A stretch of 64,000 nucleotides of DNA from Rhodococcus xishaensis (GTDB lineage Bacteria > Actinomycetota > Actinomycetes > Mycobacteriales > Mycobacteriaceae), in assembly GCF_004011825.1 (NCBI RefSeq), contig NZ_RKLO01000002.1:186001-250000 (forward strand). Direction: 5' to 3'. This document shows, one piece after another, positions 10,211 to 19,406 of this stretch. The position numbers and the translations under genes were made by a program. How positions within the stretch are numbered: position 1 is the stretch's first letter; each line of letters opens with the position of its first letter. The notes below the pieces were generated by a model. That model made no database searches. It worked only from the letters and a program-made list of their open reading frames with translations, and was not told the origin of the DNA.

Positions 10211-10259
10211 GACGAGACGGGCGGGCCCACGGCGAAACCGTGGGCCCGCCCGTCTCGTC
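10211..10259. terminator. bidirectional hairpin terminator
   Basis: A perfect 22-base inverted repeat (10211-10232 and 10238-10259) with the loop CGAAA, between the acyl-CoA dehydrogenase gene and convergent lexA. The stem ends two bases from the lexA stop codon. Confidence 0.88.
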
Positions 10260-10260
10260 G

Positions 10261-10992
10261 TCAGAGCTTGCGCATCACGGTGACGACCTTGCCCAGGATC
10301 GCGGCGTCGTTGCCGGGGATCGGATCGAACAAGCGGTTGTGCGGCATGAGCCATACATCTTTGCCAGTGCGCTTGAACGTCTTCACCGTGGCTTCCCCGT
10401 CGATCATCGCGACCACGATGTCGCCGTTGTCGGCAACGTTCTGCTGGCGCACGACCACCCAGTCGCCGTCGCAGATCGCGGCGTCGATCATGGACTCGCC
10501 GACGACCTTCAGTAGGAATAGCGAGCCCTGCCCGACCAGTTCGCGAGGCAGGGGGAAGACGTCCTCGACGGCTTCCTCGGCGAGTATGGGACCACCGGCA
10601 GCGATCCGGCCGAGCACCGGGACGAGCGTCGGCGCAGGGAGTTCGTCAGCGGGCGCGATCGTCGTCGTACCGCCATCGACACTCTGGAGCCCCGCCCGGC
10701 CCCTGTCGGTGCCCGGACCTTCCAGACCGCGTACGTCGACGGCCCTGGGGCGGTTCGGGTCGCGGCGGAGGAACCCCTTTCGCTCGAGTGTGCGCAGCTG
10801 GTGCGCGACCGACGACGTCGATGTCAGCCCCACCGCGTCGCCGATCTCGCGGATGCTCGGAGGGTAGCCGCGCTCTGCAACCGAGGCTCGAATGACCTCG
10901 AGGACCTTGCGCTGACGTTCGGTGAGGGTGCCGGCGTCGACGGACGGCTCGTGCCCGGTTCTGCCCGCGGTACGCGAGGTGTCGTCCTTCAT
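10261..10992 (-). CDS. lexA: SOS repressor LexA
   Basis: 243 residues. The N-terminal winged helix (about residues 22-85) contains [13 protein letters not shown] and [15 protein letters not shown], typical of LexA operator binding. The S24 peptidase domain has the self-cleavage site Ala132-Gly133 (RIAAGG), nucleophile Ser167 (VGESMID) and Lys204 (ATVKTF), so auto-cleavage should be intact. ATG 10992 is preceded by AAGGAGG at good spacing. The divergent gene is chiZ-like, and two SOS-like boxes lie in the 267-base region between them. Confidence 0.98.
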   Translation of the reverse strand: MKDDTSRTAGRTGHEPSVDAGTLTERQRKVLEVIRASVAERGYPPSIREIGDAVGLTSTSSVAHQLRTLERKGFLRRDPNRPRAVDVRGLEGPGTDRGRAGLQSVDGGTTTIAPADELPAPTLVPVLGRIAAGGPILAEEAVEDVFPLPRELVGQGSLFLLKVVGESMIDAAICDGDWVVVRQQNVADNGDIVVAMIDGEATVKTFKRTGKDVWLMPHNRLFDPIPGNDAAILGKVVTVMRKL

Positions 10993-11109
10993 GTCCGTTC
11001 GCCTCCTTGCGGCCCCGCCGCCTCCGCGCCGGATTTGTGGTGCCGGTCGTCCATTCCGCCTGTATGCACAGCAAATGTATCCCGATCATCGCTCGACTTC
11101 AAACATCAG

Positions 11110-11127
11110 TTCGACTTGCACGTCGAA
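11110..11127. promoter_or_regulatory. inverted repeat in lexA/chiZ intergenic region
   Basis: TTCGAC and GTCGAA are perfect inverted arms with a 6-base spacer. It differs from the SOS box consensus (CGAAC-N4-GTTCG), so it may be a separate operator or chance. It is about 118 bases upstream of the lexA start. Confidence 0.35.
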
Positions 11128-11161
11128 TATTGCTGACTTTTGCCGACACGCGTGGTAAAAA

Positions 11162-11177
11162 TCGAATGTGTGTTCTA
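11162..11177. promoter_or_regulatory. SOS (LexA) box 1
   Basis: TCGAAT-GTGT-GTTCTA matches the actinobacterial SOS box TCGAAC-RNRY-GTTYGA at ten of twelve half-site positions, with a fitting RNRY centre. It lies between divergent lexA and the chiZ-like gene, the place where mycobacteria carry the box that controls both. Confidence 0.7.
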
Positions 11178-11193
11178 TCGAACGCATGAGCGA
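11178..11193. promoter_or_regulatory. SOS (LexA) box 2
   Basis: TCGAAC-GCAT-GAGCGA directly abuts box 1. The left half is a perfect half-site, the centre fits RNRY and the right half has two mismatches. With box 1 it would make a tandem LexA operator. Confidence 0.5.
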
Positions 11194-11259
11194 AGAGTTC
11201 GAATTCGGACGACTTGAATTGCGTCAGACAAGCGAAAACGACTCGGTGGGAGGGTTCGG

Positions 11260-11745
11260 ATGGACGTGGCACTCTCGGGGAACGGCCAGACGCGGATCAT
11301 GGCGACACGGACTGGGCGGAGGTCGGCGCACCGCGTCGCGAGGACCCATCCCTCCGCCGGCATGGTTCGCTACGACGTGATCCCGCGGCACGGGGTGCCG
11401 CGAAGGGGTGCGGCGCAATCTACGTGCCCGTCGCGTAGCCCGGGCAGTCGGGACGCACGGTCTGCCGGCTTCGCGAGTGTGGTCGCGGCGGTTGTGCTCA
11501 CGATCGGCGTCGTTGTCGGCATGGATGCGCTCGCAAGGTTGGCGGCGGAGCCGGACGGGATCCCGGCGGAGACTGCCACAGTGCAGGTACGCGACGGTGA
11601 GACCCTGAGCGCTGTTGCGTCACGGATCGCCCCGGGCGCGCCGATCGGCCGGGTAGTCGACCGCATCATGGAGTTGAACGACATGCCGGGCGTGAGCGTC
11701 CGGGCCGGTCAGACGCTGCTCGCACCGGTCTCGCTCTCGGGCTGA
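11260..11745 (+). CDS. chiZ: LysM-domain membrane protein, ChiZ-like
   Basis: 161 residues. An Arg-rich cytoplasmic N-terminus (1-70) is followed by one transmembrane helix (about 71-90) and a C-terminal LysM peptidoglycan-binding domain (about 107-156, starting VQVRDGETLSAVAS). The same architecture and the divergent position beside lexA characterise Rv2719c/ChiZ, an SOS-induced protein that affects septum formation and FtsZ. Transfer of that role to this protein is inference. ATG 11260 has GGGAGG about five bases upstream. Expression is probably LexA-controlled through the boxes at 11162-11193. Confidence 0.85.
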   Translation: MDVALSGNGQTRIMATRTGRRSAHRVARTHPSAGMVRYDVIPRHGVPRRGAAQSTCPSRSPGSRDARSAGFASVVAAVVLTIGVVVGMDALARLAAEPDGIPAETATVQVRDGETLSAVASRIAPGAPIGRVVDRIMELNDMPGVSVRAGQTLLAPVSLSG

Positions 11746-11999
11746 GCTTGGCCGTGGGCTAGGAACGGAGGAGGCGCTCGATCATGGGGCTGCCGCTGCA
11801 GTCGGACTGGATGTTCCCTTGTCTAGTTGCTGGGGAGTCGCTGCCAATCTGGGAGAGGCGGGTATTCTCGAATCCTGTCAGTCACACCACATCAAGTGGC
11901 CGCGTCGAGTTCGTTCCTGCTGTGCGTGCGCCGGTCCCGCTGGAACCGGCTGCGGTCGAGAAGCGACGTAGCGGCCACAACGGCTACGAAGGACGCACC

Positions 12000-12491
12000 A
12001 TGCACTGCCCGTTCTGTCGGCACCCTGATTCGCGCGTGGTCGATTCCCGTGAAGCTGACGAGGGCGCCGCGATTCGCCGGCGGCGTGCGTGCCCCGAGTG
12101 TGGACGCAGGTTCACGACTGTCGAGACCGCGGTCCTCGCGGTCGTCAAACGTAGCGGCGTCACAGAGCCGTTCAGCCGAGAGAAGGTCGTCCGCGGTGTG
12201 CAGCGGGCCTGTCAGGGGCGGCAGGTCGACAACGACGCGCTGTATCTGCTCGCTCAGCAGGTCGAGGACACCGTGCGCGCATCCGGGTCGCCGGAGATTC
12301 CCAGTCACGAGGTCGGATTGGCCATCCTCGGTCCCCTTCGTGATCTCGACGAGGTCGCCTACCTTCGCTTTGCGTCGGTATATCGGTCCTTCAGCTCGGC
12401 CGAGGACTTCGAGCGCGAGATCAAGGACCTGCGGACCCACCGCGAAAGCCGCGCAGCCGAACTCGCCGACGCCGAGTCTGCAACCGAGTAG
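12000..12491 (+). CDS. nrdR: transcriptional repressor NrdR
   Basis: 163 residues. NrdR senses ATP/dATP through an ATP-cone and represses ribonucleotide reductase genes. The zinc ribbon cysteines C3, C6, C31 and C34 are present (CPFC...CPEC), followed by the ATP-cone beginning [16 protein letters not shown]. The open frame extends upstream, but the zinc ribbon fixes the start at ATG 12000. It follows the chiZ-like gene as in mycobacteria. I see no convincing NrdR box in its own 254-base upstream region. Confidence 0.97.
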   Translation: MHCPFCRHPDSRVVDSREADEGAAIRRRRACPECGRRFTTVETAVLAVVKRSGVTEPFSREKVVRGVQRACQGRQVDNDALYLLAQQVEDTVRASGSPEIPSHEVGLAILGPLRDLDEVAYLRFASVYRSFSSAEDFEREIKDLRTHRESRAAELADAESATE

Positions 12492-12493
12492 TT

Positions 12494-12522
12494 CCTCGGC
12501 CTCTCGCCGTGTGGTGCCGAGG
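12494..12522. terminator. weak hairpin between nrdR and hrpA
   Basis: CCTCGGC at 12494-12500 and GCCGAGG at 12516-12522 form a 7-base stem with a 15-base loop between the convergent genes. It is modest in strength. Confidence 0.4.
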
Positions 12523-12526
12523 CGGA

Positions 12527-15500
12527 TCAGCGACGAATCGCGTCGATCGCCCTGAGGATCCGCTTCTCGGATACCGGAATTGCGGTGCCCAGTGTCTGCG
12601 CGAACAGGCTCACGCGCAGTTCCTCGATCTTCCACAGAATTTCGTCCACGTCGGCGTCGCTGCGGCGTTCCTCCGGCAATGCCGAGATCATGCGGTCGTA
12701 TGCCGCATACACTCGGTCGAGCGAATCCATCCCGGTGCGGTCGCGTTCGCGGCTCGCCGGCAAGGACTCGAGACGCATCGACGCCGCCGCGAGGTAGCGG
12801 GGCAGGTTCCCGAGGCGGCTCGAGCCGAGCTGCGTCACGAAACCTGGGAAAAGCAACGACTCTCGCTGTTCCCGTACGTCGTCGGCGGCCTCGCCCGTAG
12901 CCTGCTCGAGGAGGACGGCCAGTCGATGTGCCTCGGCCAGCGCCGGCAACAGTAGTCTCAGCAGCCGTGCGACCCGGGTGGTGAGCTGTGATCGGACGGT
13001 GGCCGTAAGCGCCTCGAACGACACGGGATCTCGAACAGGGCCACCGTTCTCCGCGATCAACTCGTCCACCGCGCAGGCTCGACAGTCCGCGAGGAGGGCG
13101 TCGAAGCTGCCGTCCGGATTCTGTCCAAGCGCCAGCCGATCGGCGTTGCTCATCCCGCGCGTCACCGAGTTGGCTTGGGTTGGAACGGCGCGCAACAGGA
13201 GTTGGCGGGTGCCATCACGCATCGCGACCCGCTGCGCTGCGCGTGAGGTCAGTACCCGCACCGCGACCCCGGACTCTTCCGCGACGAGCGCCGGGTACCC
13301 GGTGACCTTCTGGCCGCTGACCGTCTGTGTCACCGATTCCGGCAGCGTTCCCAGGGTCTGCACGGTCCATTCGAGTGCGGGTCTTCGCTCGGTGTTCGAG
13401 GCCGCCTTGGCAACTTCGACCTCGACCCTTGGAGCGAGCGTCCGGCGCAAGGCCGTGAGATCCTTGTCCTTCCCGAGGATCTTGCCCTTCTTGTCCACGG
13501 CCGCGAACGTCATCCGCAAATGTGCGGGGAGCGAGGCAATGTCGAAGTCCGTCGGTTCGATCCGGCACGAACCGAGCCGCGAGAGTTCCCGTGCCATCGC
13601 ATGGACGAGCGATTCGGAGCGTGGCTTCACCGCGGCGAGTGCAGCGGCAGCGAAGTCGGGCGCCGGAACCACCTGGCGTCGCATCTGTTTCGGCAGGGTC
13701 TTGATCAATGCGGCGACCAGTTCGCTGCGCATGCCCGGTACCAGCCAGTCGAAGCCGATCGGGCGAACCCCGGCCAGCAGGGCGACCGGGATTCGTGCGG
13801 TCACACCGTCGTCGTCCTTGCCCGGCTCGAACTGATAGGTGAGAGGGAACTGGAGGTCTCCCTGACGCCACGCCCCGGGATAGTCGCCCTCGAGGACAGC
13901 GGCGGAGTCTGCGTTCACGACCGTCGCGGTCGTGAAGGTCAGCAGGTTCGGGTCCTGTCGGCGTGCCTTCTTCCACCATGTGTCGAAGTGCTTGGCGGAC
14001 ACCACCTCCGGGCCGACGCGTTCATCATAGAATTCGAACAGCGTCTCGTCGTCGACGAGGATGTCGCGGCGGCGGGCTCGGTGCTCGAGCTCCTCGACGT
14101 CGTCGAGCAGCGCTCGGTTGGCGTGGAAGAAATCGTGCTGTGTCCGCCACTCGCCCTGCACTAGCGCATGACGGATGAACAACTCACGCGACGCATTCGG
14201 ATCGATCGAGCCGTAGGCCACCGGGCGTCCGGTGACCAGCGGGACGCCGTAGAGCGTGACGCGCTCGTAGGCCATCGCGCAGGCTCGCTTGGTCGACCAG
14301 TGTGGTTCCGAGTACGTGCGTTTGACCAGATGCGGGGCGAGCTTCTCGGCCCACTCGGGCTCGATTCGCCCGGCGATGCGCGCCCACAAGCGCGACGTCT
14401 CGACCAGCTCCGTGGCCATCACCCAGCGCGGCGGCTTCTTGAACAGACCCGAGCCGGGGAATATGGCGAACCGACTTCCGCGCGCGCCGAGGAAATCCCG
14501 CCGGTCACCTTCACGGAGGCCGATGTGGGATAGCAGGCCCGCCAGCAGGGACTGGTGGATCGCGGTCTCGGCCAGTTTGGCATCCGCAACGGCGGATCGC
14601 GTTGTGTCCCAACCGAGCCTACGGGTGATCTCACGAAGTTGTCCGTGCAGGTCCTGCCATTCCCGGATCCGCAGCCAGTGCAGGAACTCGTTCCGGCACA
14701 TCCTCCGGAACTGGTTGGAGCTCAGATCCTTCCGCTGTGCGCGGAGGTAGTCCCACAGCCTCAGATAGGTGAGGAAGTCGGAGTTCTCGACGTCGAATCG
14801 GGCGTGCTTTTCGTCGGCGGCCTGCTGGAAATCGGCTGGCCGTTCACGCACGTCCTGGATCGACAGCGCCGAGACGATTACGAGCATCTCGCGCAGGCAG
14901 CCGTTCCTGTGCGCCTCCACCAGCATGCGGGCCATCCGCGGATCGACTGGGAGTTGCGCGAGTTCGCGTCCTGTCGGCGTAAGCTCGGGACCCCTCGGCG
15001 CCTGGCCGTCACTCGCAGCGTGCTTGCCTGATGCGATCGCTCCGAGCTCCTCGAGTAACGCGATACCGTCACGGATCGCGCGCGGGTCCGGCGGCTCGAC
15101 GAACGGGAAGGCCTCGATGTTGCCGAGACCGAGCGCCGCCATCTGAAGCACGACCGACGCGAGGTTGGTGCGCAGGATCTCCGGTTCGGTGAACTGCGGC
15201 CGCGACTCGAAGTCGTCCTCCGAGTACAGGCGAATACAGATGCCGTCCGAGACGCGGCCGCACCGGCCGGCACGCTGGCGGGCCGAGGCCTGTGAGATGG
15301 GTTCGATCGGCAGCCGCTGCACCTTCGTCCGTACCGAGTACCGGCTGATACGTGCAGTGCCGGGGTCGATGACATAGCGAATGCCAGGCACGGTCAACGA
15401 TGTCTCGGCGACGTTCGTCGAGAGCACGACGCGGCGACCGGTGTGCGGGGTGAAGACCTTGTGCTGTTCGGCGGCCGACAGCCGCGCATACAACGGGACG

Positions 15501-16453
15501 ATCTCGGTGTTCCGGAGCTTGCGGTCGCGCAACCCGTCGGCGGTGTCGCGAATCTCGCGTTCGCCGGACAGGAAGACCAGGATGTCCCCGTCACCCTCCC
15601 CGCACAGCTCCTCGACGGCCTCACATACCGCGTCGACGGGATCACGATCGAAAGTCTGGTCGCCGACCTGGGCGGTGAGCGGCCGATAACGCATTTCGAC
15701 GGGATACGTACGCCCCGACACCTCCACGATCGGAGCGGGGACGCCATCGACCGCGAAGTGTTGCGCGAACCGCTCCGGGTCGATGGTCGCCGAGGTGATG
15801 ATGACCTTGAGATCGGGCCGGCGAGGTAGCAACTGCTTGAGGTAGCCGAGGATGAAGTCGATGTTGAGGCTTCGCTCGTGGGCCTCGTCGATGATGAGGG
15901 TGTCGTAGCGGCGCAACATCCGGTCGCGCTGGATTTCCGCGAGCAGGATTCCGTCGGTCATCAGCTTGACGAGTGTGGAGTCCGAGACCTGGTCGGTGAA
16001 GCGGACGGTGTAGCCGACAGTGTCGCCGAGGTCGCGGCCCACCTCCTCTGCGATCCGTTCCGCGACAGTGCGGGCCGCGAGTCGGCGGGGCTGCGTGTGC
16101 CCGATCATGCCGCGGATGCCCCGGCCCAGTTCGAGGCAGATCTTGGGGATTTGAGTCGTCTTGCCGGAGCCGGTCTCACCGGCCACGACCACGACTTGGT
16201 GAGATTCGATCGCGGCGGCGATGTCGTCGCGGCGCGCGCTGACAGGCAGCGTCTGTGGGTACTTGATGACCGGGACACCGTCGCGCCGGGCGGCCAGGCG
16301 CGCGCGTGCCGATTCGATCGCGTCGGCGAGGGCGACCATCGCCTCCGGGGTCCGGGCCCGATCCAGTCGTTTCCGAAGCCGGTGTTCGTCGCGAAGAGCG
16401 AGCTCGCCCAGGCTGTTCTCAAGATCCCGGCGGCTCGGAGTTGTGGTGGACAT
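12527..16453 (-). CDS. hrpA: ATP-dependent RNA helicase HrpA
   Basis: 1308 residues, the size expected for HrpA. DEAH-family core: P-loop AGETGSGKTT (about residues 91-100), DEAH box at 189-192 (IIDEAHERS), motif III SATID, and the Q-R-x-G-R-x-G-R motif VI (ARQRAGRCGRVSDG). Long helicase-associated and HrpA-specific C-terminal domains follow. In E. coli HrpA acts on collided or stalled ribosomes; the role here is inferred. It is transcribed alone leftward and convergent to nrdR. Confidence 0.96.
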   Translation of the reverse strand: MSTTTPSRRDLENSLGELALRDEHRLRKRLDRARTPEAMVALADAIESARARLAARRDGVPVIKYPQTLPVSARRDDIAAAIESHQVVVVAGETGSGKTTQIPKICLELGRGIRGMIGHTQPRRLAARTVAERIAEEVGRDLGDTVGYTVRFTDQVSDSTLVKLMTDGILLAEIQRDRMLRRYDTLIIDEAHERSLNIDFILGYLKQLLPRRPDLKVIITSATIDPERFAQHFAVDGVPAPIVEVSGRTYPVEMRYRPLTAQVGDQTFDRDPVDAVCEAVEELCGEGDGDILVFLSGEREIRDTADGLRDRKLRNTEIVPLYARLSAAEQHKVFTPHTGRRVVLSTNVAETSLTVPGIRYVIDPGTARISRYSVRTKVQRLPIEPISQASARQRAGRCGRVSDGICIRLYSEDDFESRPQFTEPEILRTNLASVVLQMAALGLGNIEAFPFVEPPDPRAIRDGIALLEELGAIASGKHAASDGQAPRGPELTPTGRELAQLPVDPRMARMLVEAHRNGCLREMLVIVSALSIQDVRERPADFQQAADEKHARFDVENSDFLTYLRLWDYLRAQRKDLSSNQFRRMCRNEFLHWLRIREWQDLHGQLREITRRLGWDTTRSAVADAKLAETAIHQSLLAGLLSHIGLREGDRRDFLGARGSRFAIFPGSGLFKKPPRWVMATELVETSRLWARIAGRIEPEWAEKLAPHLVKRTYSEPHWSTKRACAMAYERVTLYGVPLVTGRPVAYGSIDPNASRELFIRHALVQGEWRTQHDFFHANRALLDDVEELEHRARRRDILVDDETLFEFYDERVGPEVVSAKHFDTWWKKARRQDPNLLTFTTATVVNADSAAVLEGDYPGAWRQGDLQFPLTYQFEPGKDDDGVTARIPVALLAGVRPIGFDWLVPGMRSELVAALIKTLPKQMRRQVVPAPDFAAAALAAVKPRSESLVHAMARELSRLGSCRIEPTDFDIASLPAHLRMTFAAVDKKGKILGKDKDLTALRRTLAPRVEVEVAKAASNTERRPALEWTVQTLGTLPESVTQTVSGQKVTGYPALVAEESGVAVRVLTSRAAQRVAMRDGTRQLLLRAVPTQANSVTRGMSNADRLALGQNPDGSFDALLADCRACAVDELIAENGGPVRDPVSFEALTATVRSQLTTRVARLLRLLLPALAEAHRLAVLLEQATGEAADDVREQRESLLFPGFVTQLGSSRLGNLPRYLAAASMRLESLPASRERDRTGMDSLDRVYAAYDRMISALPEERRSDADVDEILWKIEELRVSLFAQTLGTAIPVSEKRILRAIDAIRR

Positions 16454-16677
16454 GCTGGCAACAGGGTAGCCAAACCCGCTCGGCGCGCTGCGATGTGGCC
16501 GCAGGAGATGCGCTCGAGCGGCTGGTGACCAGGTGGATCGCCAAGTTCGGTCGGCGCACCGGACGGGAGCGCTCTAGGTTCGTTGGGAGGCTGAATCGAT
16601 TCCTGGTCACGGACGGGTGTCGCACGGCGCCGGACCGCGGCGGAAAGGGGCTCGCCGAAACCCCAAGGAGGCCGAAC

Positions 16678-18042
16678 ATGACATCCGCGTGGCCGCCAGA
16701 TCCGAGGGAATCGGTTCCACCAGGCGTTTTGCGTCGGGCGGTCGCGGCATCCGCGATGGGCAACGCCACCGAATGGTTCGACTACGGCATTTACGCATTC
16801 ACCGTTTCATACATTTCGGTGACGTTCTTCCCCGCGGAGGGCGGTTCGGGCACGCTGTACGCGCTGCTCGTGTTCGCGGTGTCCTTCCTGGTCCGGCCGC
16901 TCGGTGGGCTGGTGTGGGGGCCCCTGGGTGACCGACTGGGGCGCCGTCAAGTGCTCGCCCTCACGATCGTCCTGATGGCGGGCGCCACGTTCGGAATCGG
17001 CCTGTTGCCCGGATACGACGCCATCGGGTGGTGGGCGCCCTTCCTGTTGGTGTTGTTACGCATGGTGCAGGGTTTCTCGACCGGCGGTGAGTACGGCGGG
17101 GCCGCCACCTTCATGGCGGAGTACTCCCCGGACCGCAAGCGCGGCTTCTACGGGAGTTTCCTCGAGTTCGGCACCCTCGGCGGGTACGCGCTCGGTGCGA
17201 TCGTGGTGCTCGGAGTGGACTTGGCGTCCACGGACGCATTCATGCAGACGTGGGGTTGGCGACTGCCATTCCTGATCGCCGGCCCGCTGGGCCTCGTGGG
17301 CCTGTACCTGCGGACCAGGCTCGCGGACACGCCGGTGTTCCGGGAACTCGACGCAGAGGGTGCCACGGAGCACGCGGCAACCACCGAGTTCAAAGACCTG
17401 GTCACCAGGTACTGGAAGCCGATCCTGCTGCTGACCGGGCTGGTGATCGCACTCAACATCACCAACTACACGTTGCTCGGCTACATGCCGACATATCTCG
17501 AAACTCAGATCGGTCTGACGTCGACGGAGTCCCTGACGCTGTTCACTGTCGGTCAGCTCGTCATGATGACCATGATCCCGTTCGCGGGGGCGTTGTCGGA
17601 CCGGGTGGGGCGCAAACCACTGTGGTTCACATCGCTGGTCGGCCTGTTCGTGTTCGCGGTCCCGATGTATCTGTTGATGCGTCAGGGCTTTGGGTGGGCG
17701 ATAGTCGCATTCGCGATCCTGGGGACCTTGTACCTGCTGCAGTTGTCCACCATCTCGGCTACGTTCCCTGCGATGTTCCCCACACACGTCCGGTTCGCGG
17801 GGTTCGCCATCGCGTACAACGTGTCGACATCGCTGTTCGGCGGCACGGCGCCCGCCGCTAACGACTTCCTCATCGACTGGACGGGAAACACTCTGATGCC
17901 GGCGTTCTACATGATGAGTGCCTGTGTCGTCGGACTCGTAGCGCTGGTGTTCGTTACCGAGACGGCGGGAGCGTCGATCCGCGGGCGCGGCATTCCAGGT
18001 GTGGACACCGAGGCACAGCCGTCCGCCTTCGCCCACAAGTAG
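16678..18042 (+). CDS. MFS metabolite:H+ symporter (MHS/ProP-like)
   Basis: 454 residues, about 12 membrane segments. GNATEWFDYGIYAF near residue 28 is diagnostic of the MHS subgroup (ProP, KgtP, ShiA). The loop 2-3 motif is present as GPLGDRLGRR (about 81-90). Substrates in this group include proline/betaine and dicarboxylates; which one applies here is not clear. AAGGAGG precedes ATG 16678. The class III aminotransferase 118 bases downstream suggests uptake of an amino-group-bearing compound that is then transaminated. Confidence 0.9.
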   Translation: MTSAWPPDPRESVPPGVLRRAVAASAMGNATEWFDYGIYAFTVSYISVTFFPAEGGSGTLYALLVFAVSFLVRPLGGLVWGPLGDRLGRRQVLALTIVLMAGATFGIGLLPGYDAIGWWAPFLLVLLRMVQGFSTGGEYGGAATFMAEYSPDRKRGFYGSFLEFGTLGGYALGAIVVLGVDLASTDAFMQTWGWRLPFLIAGPLGLVGLYLRTRLADTPVFRELDAEGATEHAATTEFKDLVTRYWKPILLLTGLVIALNITNYTLLGYMPTYLETQIGLTSTESLTLFTVGQLVMMTMIPFAGALSDRVGRKPLWFTSLVGLFVFAVPMYLLMRQGFGWAIVAFAILGTLYLLQLSTISATFPAMFPTHVRFAGFAIAYNVSTSLFGGTAPAANDFLIDWTGNTLMPAFYMMSACVVGLVALVFVTETAGASIRGRGIPGVDTEAQPSAFAHK

Positions 18043-18111
18043 CCGCGGTCTGGCAGTTCGGAAAGTCGGGGAGTCCGAAAAGCGGTGACTCCTCGTCCAG
18101 TGGCATAGTCG

Positions 18112-18148
18112 CCTGCAGCGGTTTTTTGAACCTGCAGTGGTTTTTGAA
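18112..18148 (+). repeat. tandem near-identical 18/19-bp repeats before the aminotransferase
   Basis: CCTGCAGCGGTTTTTTGAA (18112-18130) is followed at once by CCTGCAGTGGTTTTTGAA (18131-18148), differing by one substitution and one T in the T-run. The second copy ends 12 bases before the aminotransferase start codon. It could be a duplicated operator or a simple slippage duplication. Confidence 0.8.
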
Positions 18149-18160
18149 GAAGGGACGAAG

Positions 18161-19387
18161 ATGACTTCGGCACTGTGGCACGGATTCGCGGATATGGGAG
18201 CGGTGCAGCGCGACGGCGCGTTCGTGGTGACCCGGGGTGAGGGTGCTTACATCTGGGACGACCGTGGGGCTCGATATCTCGATGCGACTGCTGGCCTGTG
18301 GTTCGCCAACGTCGGGCACGGACGCACCGAGATCGCCGACGCCGTCGGGGCGCAGTTGTCGAAGGTGGCTCACTTTTCGAACTTCGGCGATTTCACCTCC
18401 GACGTCACGTGCGCGCTAGCCGAGCGGCTGGCCGAGATCGCGCCGGTGCCAGGTTCGAAGGTGTTCTTCACGTCGGGTGGCTCCGACTCCGTCGACACGG
18501 CTGCCAAGCTGGCTCGTCGGTACTGGATCGAAGTTGGGATGCCATCGAAGAAACTGATCGTGGGCAGGCAGAAGGCATACCACGGCATGCACGTCGCGGG
18601 CACCGCACTCGCCGGTATCCCGGTCAACCGAGAGGGATACGGAGAGCTGATGCCGGATACCCGCACCGTGCAGTGGGACGATGCGAAGGACCTGCTCGAT
18701 CTGATCGAGCGTGAGGGCGCCGACACCATCGCTGCGTTCTTCTGTGAGCCGATCATCGGGGCCGGTGGCGTCTATCTTCCTCCCGCGGGCTATCTCACCG
18801 AGGTTCGCGACATCTGCCGCGAGCACGGCATCCTGTTCGTCGTCGACGAGGTCGTAACCGGGTTCGGGCGGATCGGCGGGTCGTGGTTCGCGTCCACACG
18901 CTTTGATCTTCAGCCCGACATGGTGACCACCGCGAAGGGGCTCACCTCGGGATATGTCCCGATGGGGGCGGTTCTTATCGCGCCGCGCGTCGCCGAACCG
19001 TTCTTCGGTGGCGGAGTGTGGTGGAGGCACGGCTACACCTACGGGGGCCACGCGGGGGCGGCGGCCGCGGCTATGGCCAATCTTGACATCGTCGAGCGCG
19101 AAGGCCTGCTCGCGGAATCGAAGCGGCTGGAAGCGTCGTTGCACGAACATCTGCTCCCGCTCGCGTCGCACCCGCGGGTTGCGGAGGTGCGCAGTGGACT
19201 CGGCGCGGTCGCGGCGGTGCAGTTGGCCGATCCGGCCGAGGCACTGCCGTTCGTGAAGGCCCTGCGGGAGGTGGGGATCTCGGGTCGTGCCGCCGGACAA
19301 GGCGCCATGCAGTTCTCGCCGTCGTTCGTCATGACCGACGATCAGGTCGCCGAGATGGCGGCGGGAGTAGCCAAGGCGCTGGGCTGA
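18161..19387 (+). CDS. class III PLP-dependent aminotransferase
   Basis: 408 residues. It is an omega-amino-acid:pyruvate or 4-aminobutyrate type aminotransferase. The PLP lysine is Lys259 in TTAKGLTSGY. Asp229 in the FVVDEVVTGFGR motif binds the pyridine nitrogen, and FFTSGGSDSVDTAAKLAR (about 102-119) matches the phosphate-binding stretch. ATG 18161 follows GAAGAAGGGA; an in-frame GTG at 18137 is less likely because it lies inside the repeat. Probably cotranscribed with the upstream symporter. The substrate is unknown. Confidence 0.9.
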   Translation: MTSALWHGFADMGAVQRDGAFVVTRGEGAYIWDDRGARYLDATAGLWFANVGHGRTEIADAVGAQLSKVAHFSNFGDFTSDVTCALAERLAEIAPVPGSKVFFTSGGSDSVDTAAKLARRYWIEVGMPSKKLIVGRQKAYHGMHVAGTALAGIPVNREGYGELMPDTRTVQWDDAKDLLDLIEREGADTIAAFFCEPIIGAGGVYLPPAGYLTEVRDICREHGILFVVDEVVTGFGRIGGSWFASTRFDLQPDMVTTAKGLTSGYVPMGAVLIAPRVAEPFFGGGVWWRHGYTYGGHAGAAAAAMANLDIVEREGLLAESKRLEASLHEHLLPLASHPRVAEVRSGLGAVAAVQLADPAEALPFVKALREVGISGRAAGQGAMQFSPSFVMTDDQVAEMAAGVAKALG

Positions 19388-19406
19388 GCACCGGTCCAGC
19401 GCCGGC

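Noticed and set aside
11746-11999. Search for an NrdR box or B12 riboswitch before nrdR
   Set aside because: No pair of ACA...TATA-like boxes nor conserved riboswitch core was recognised.
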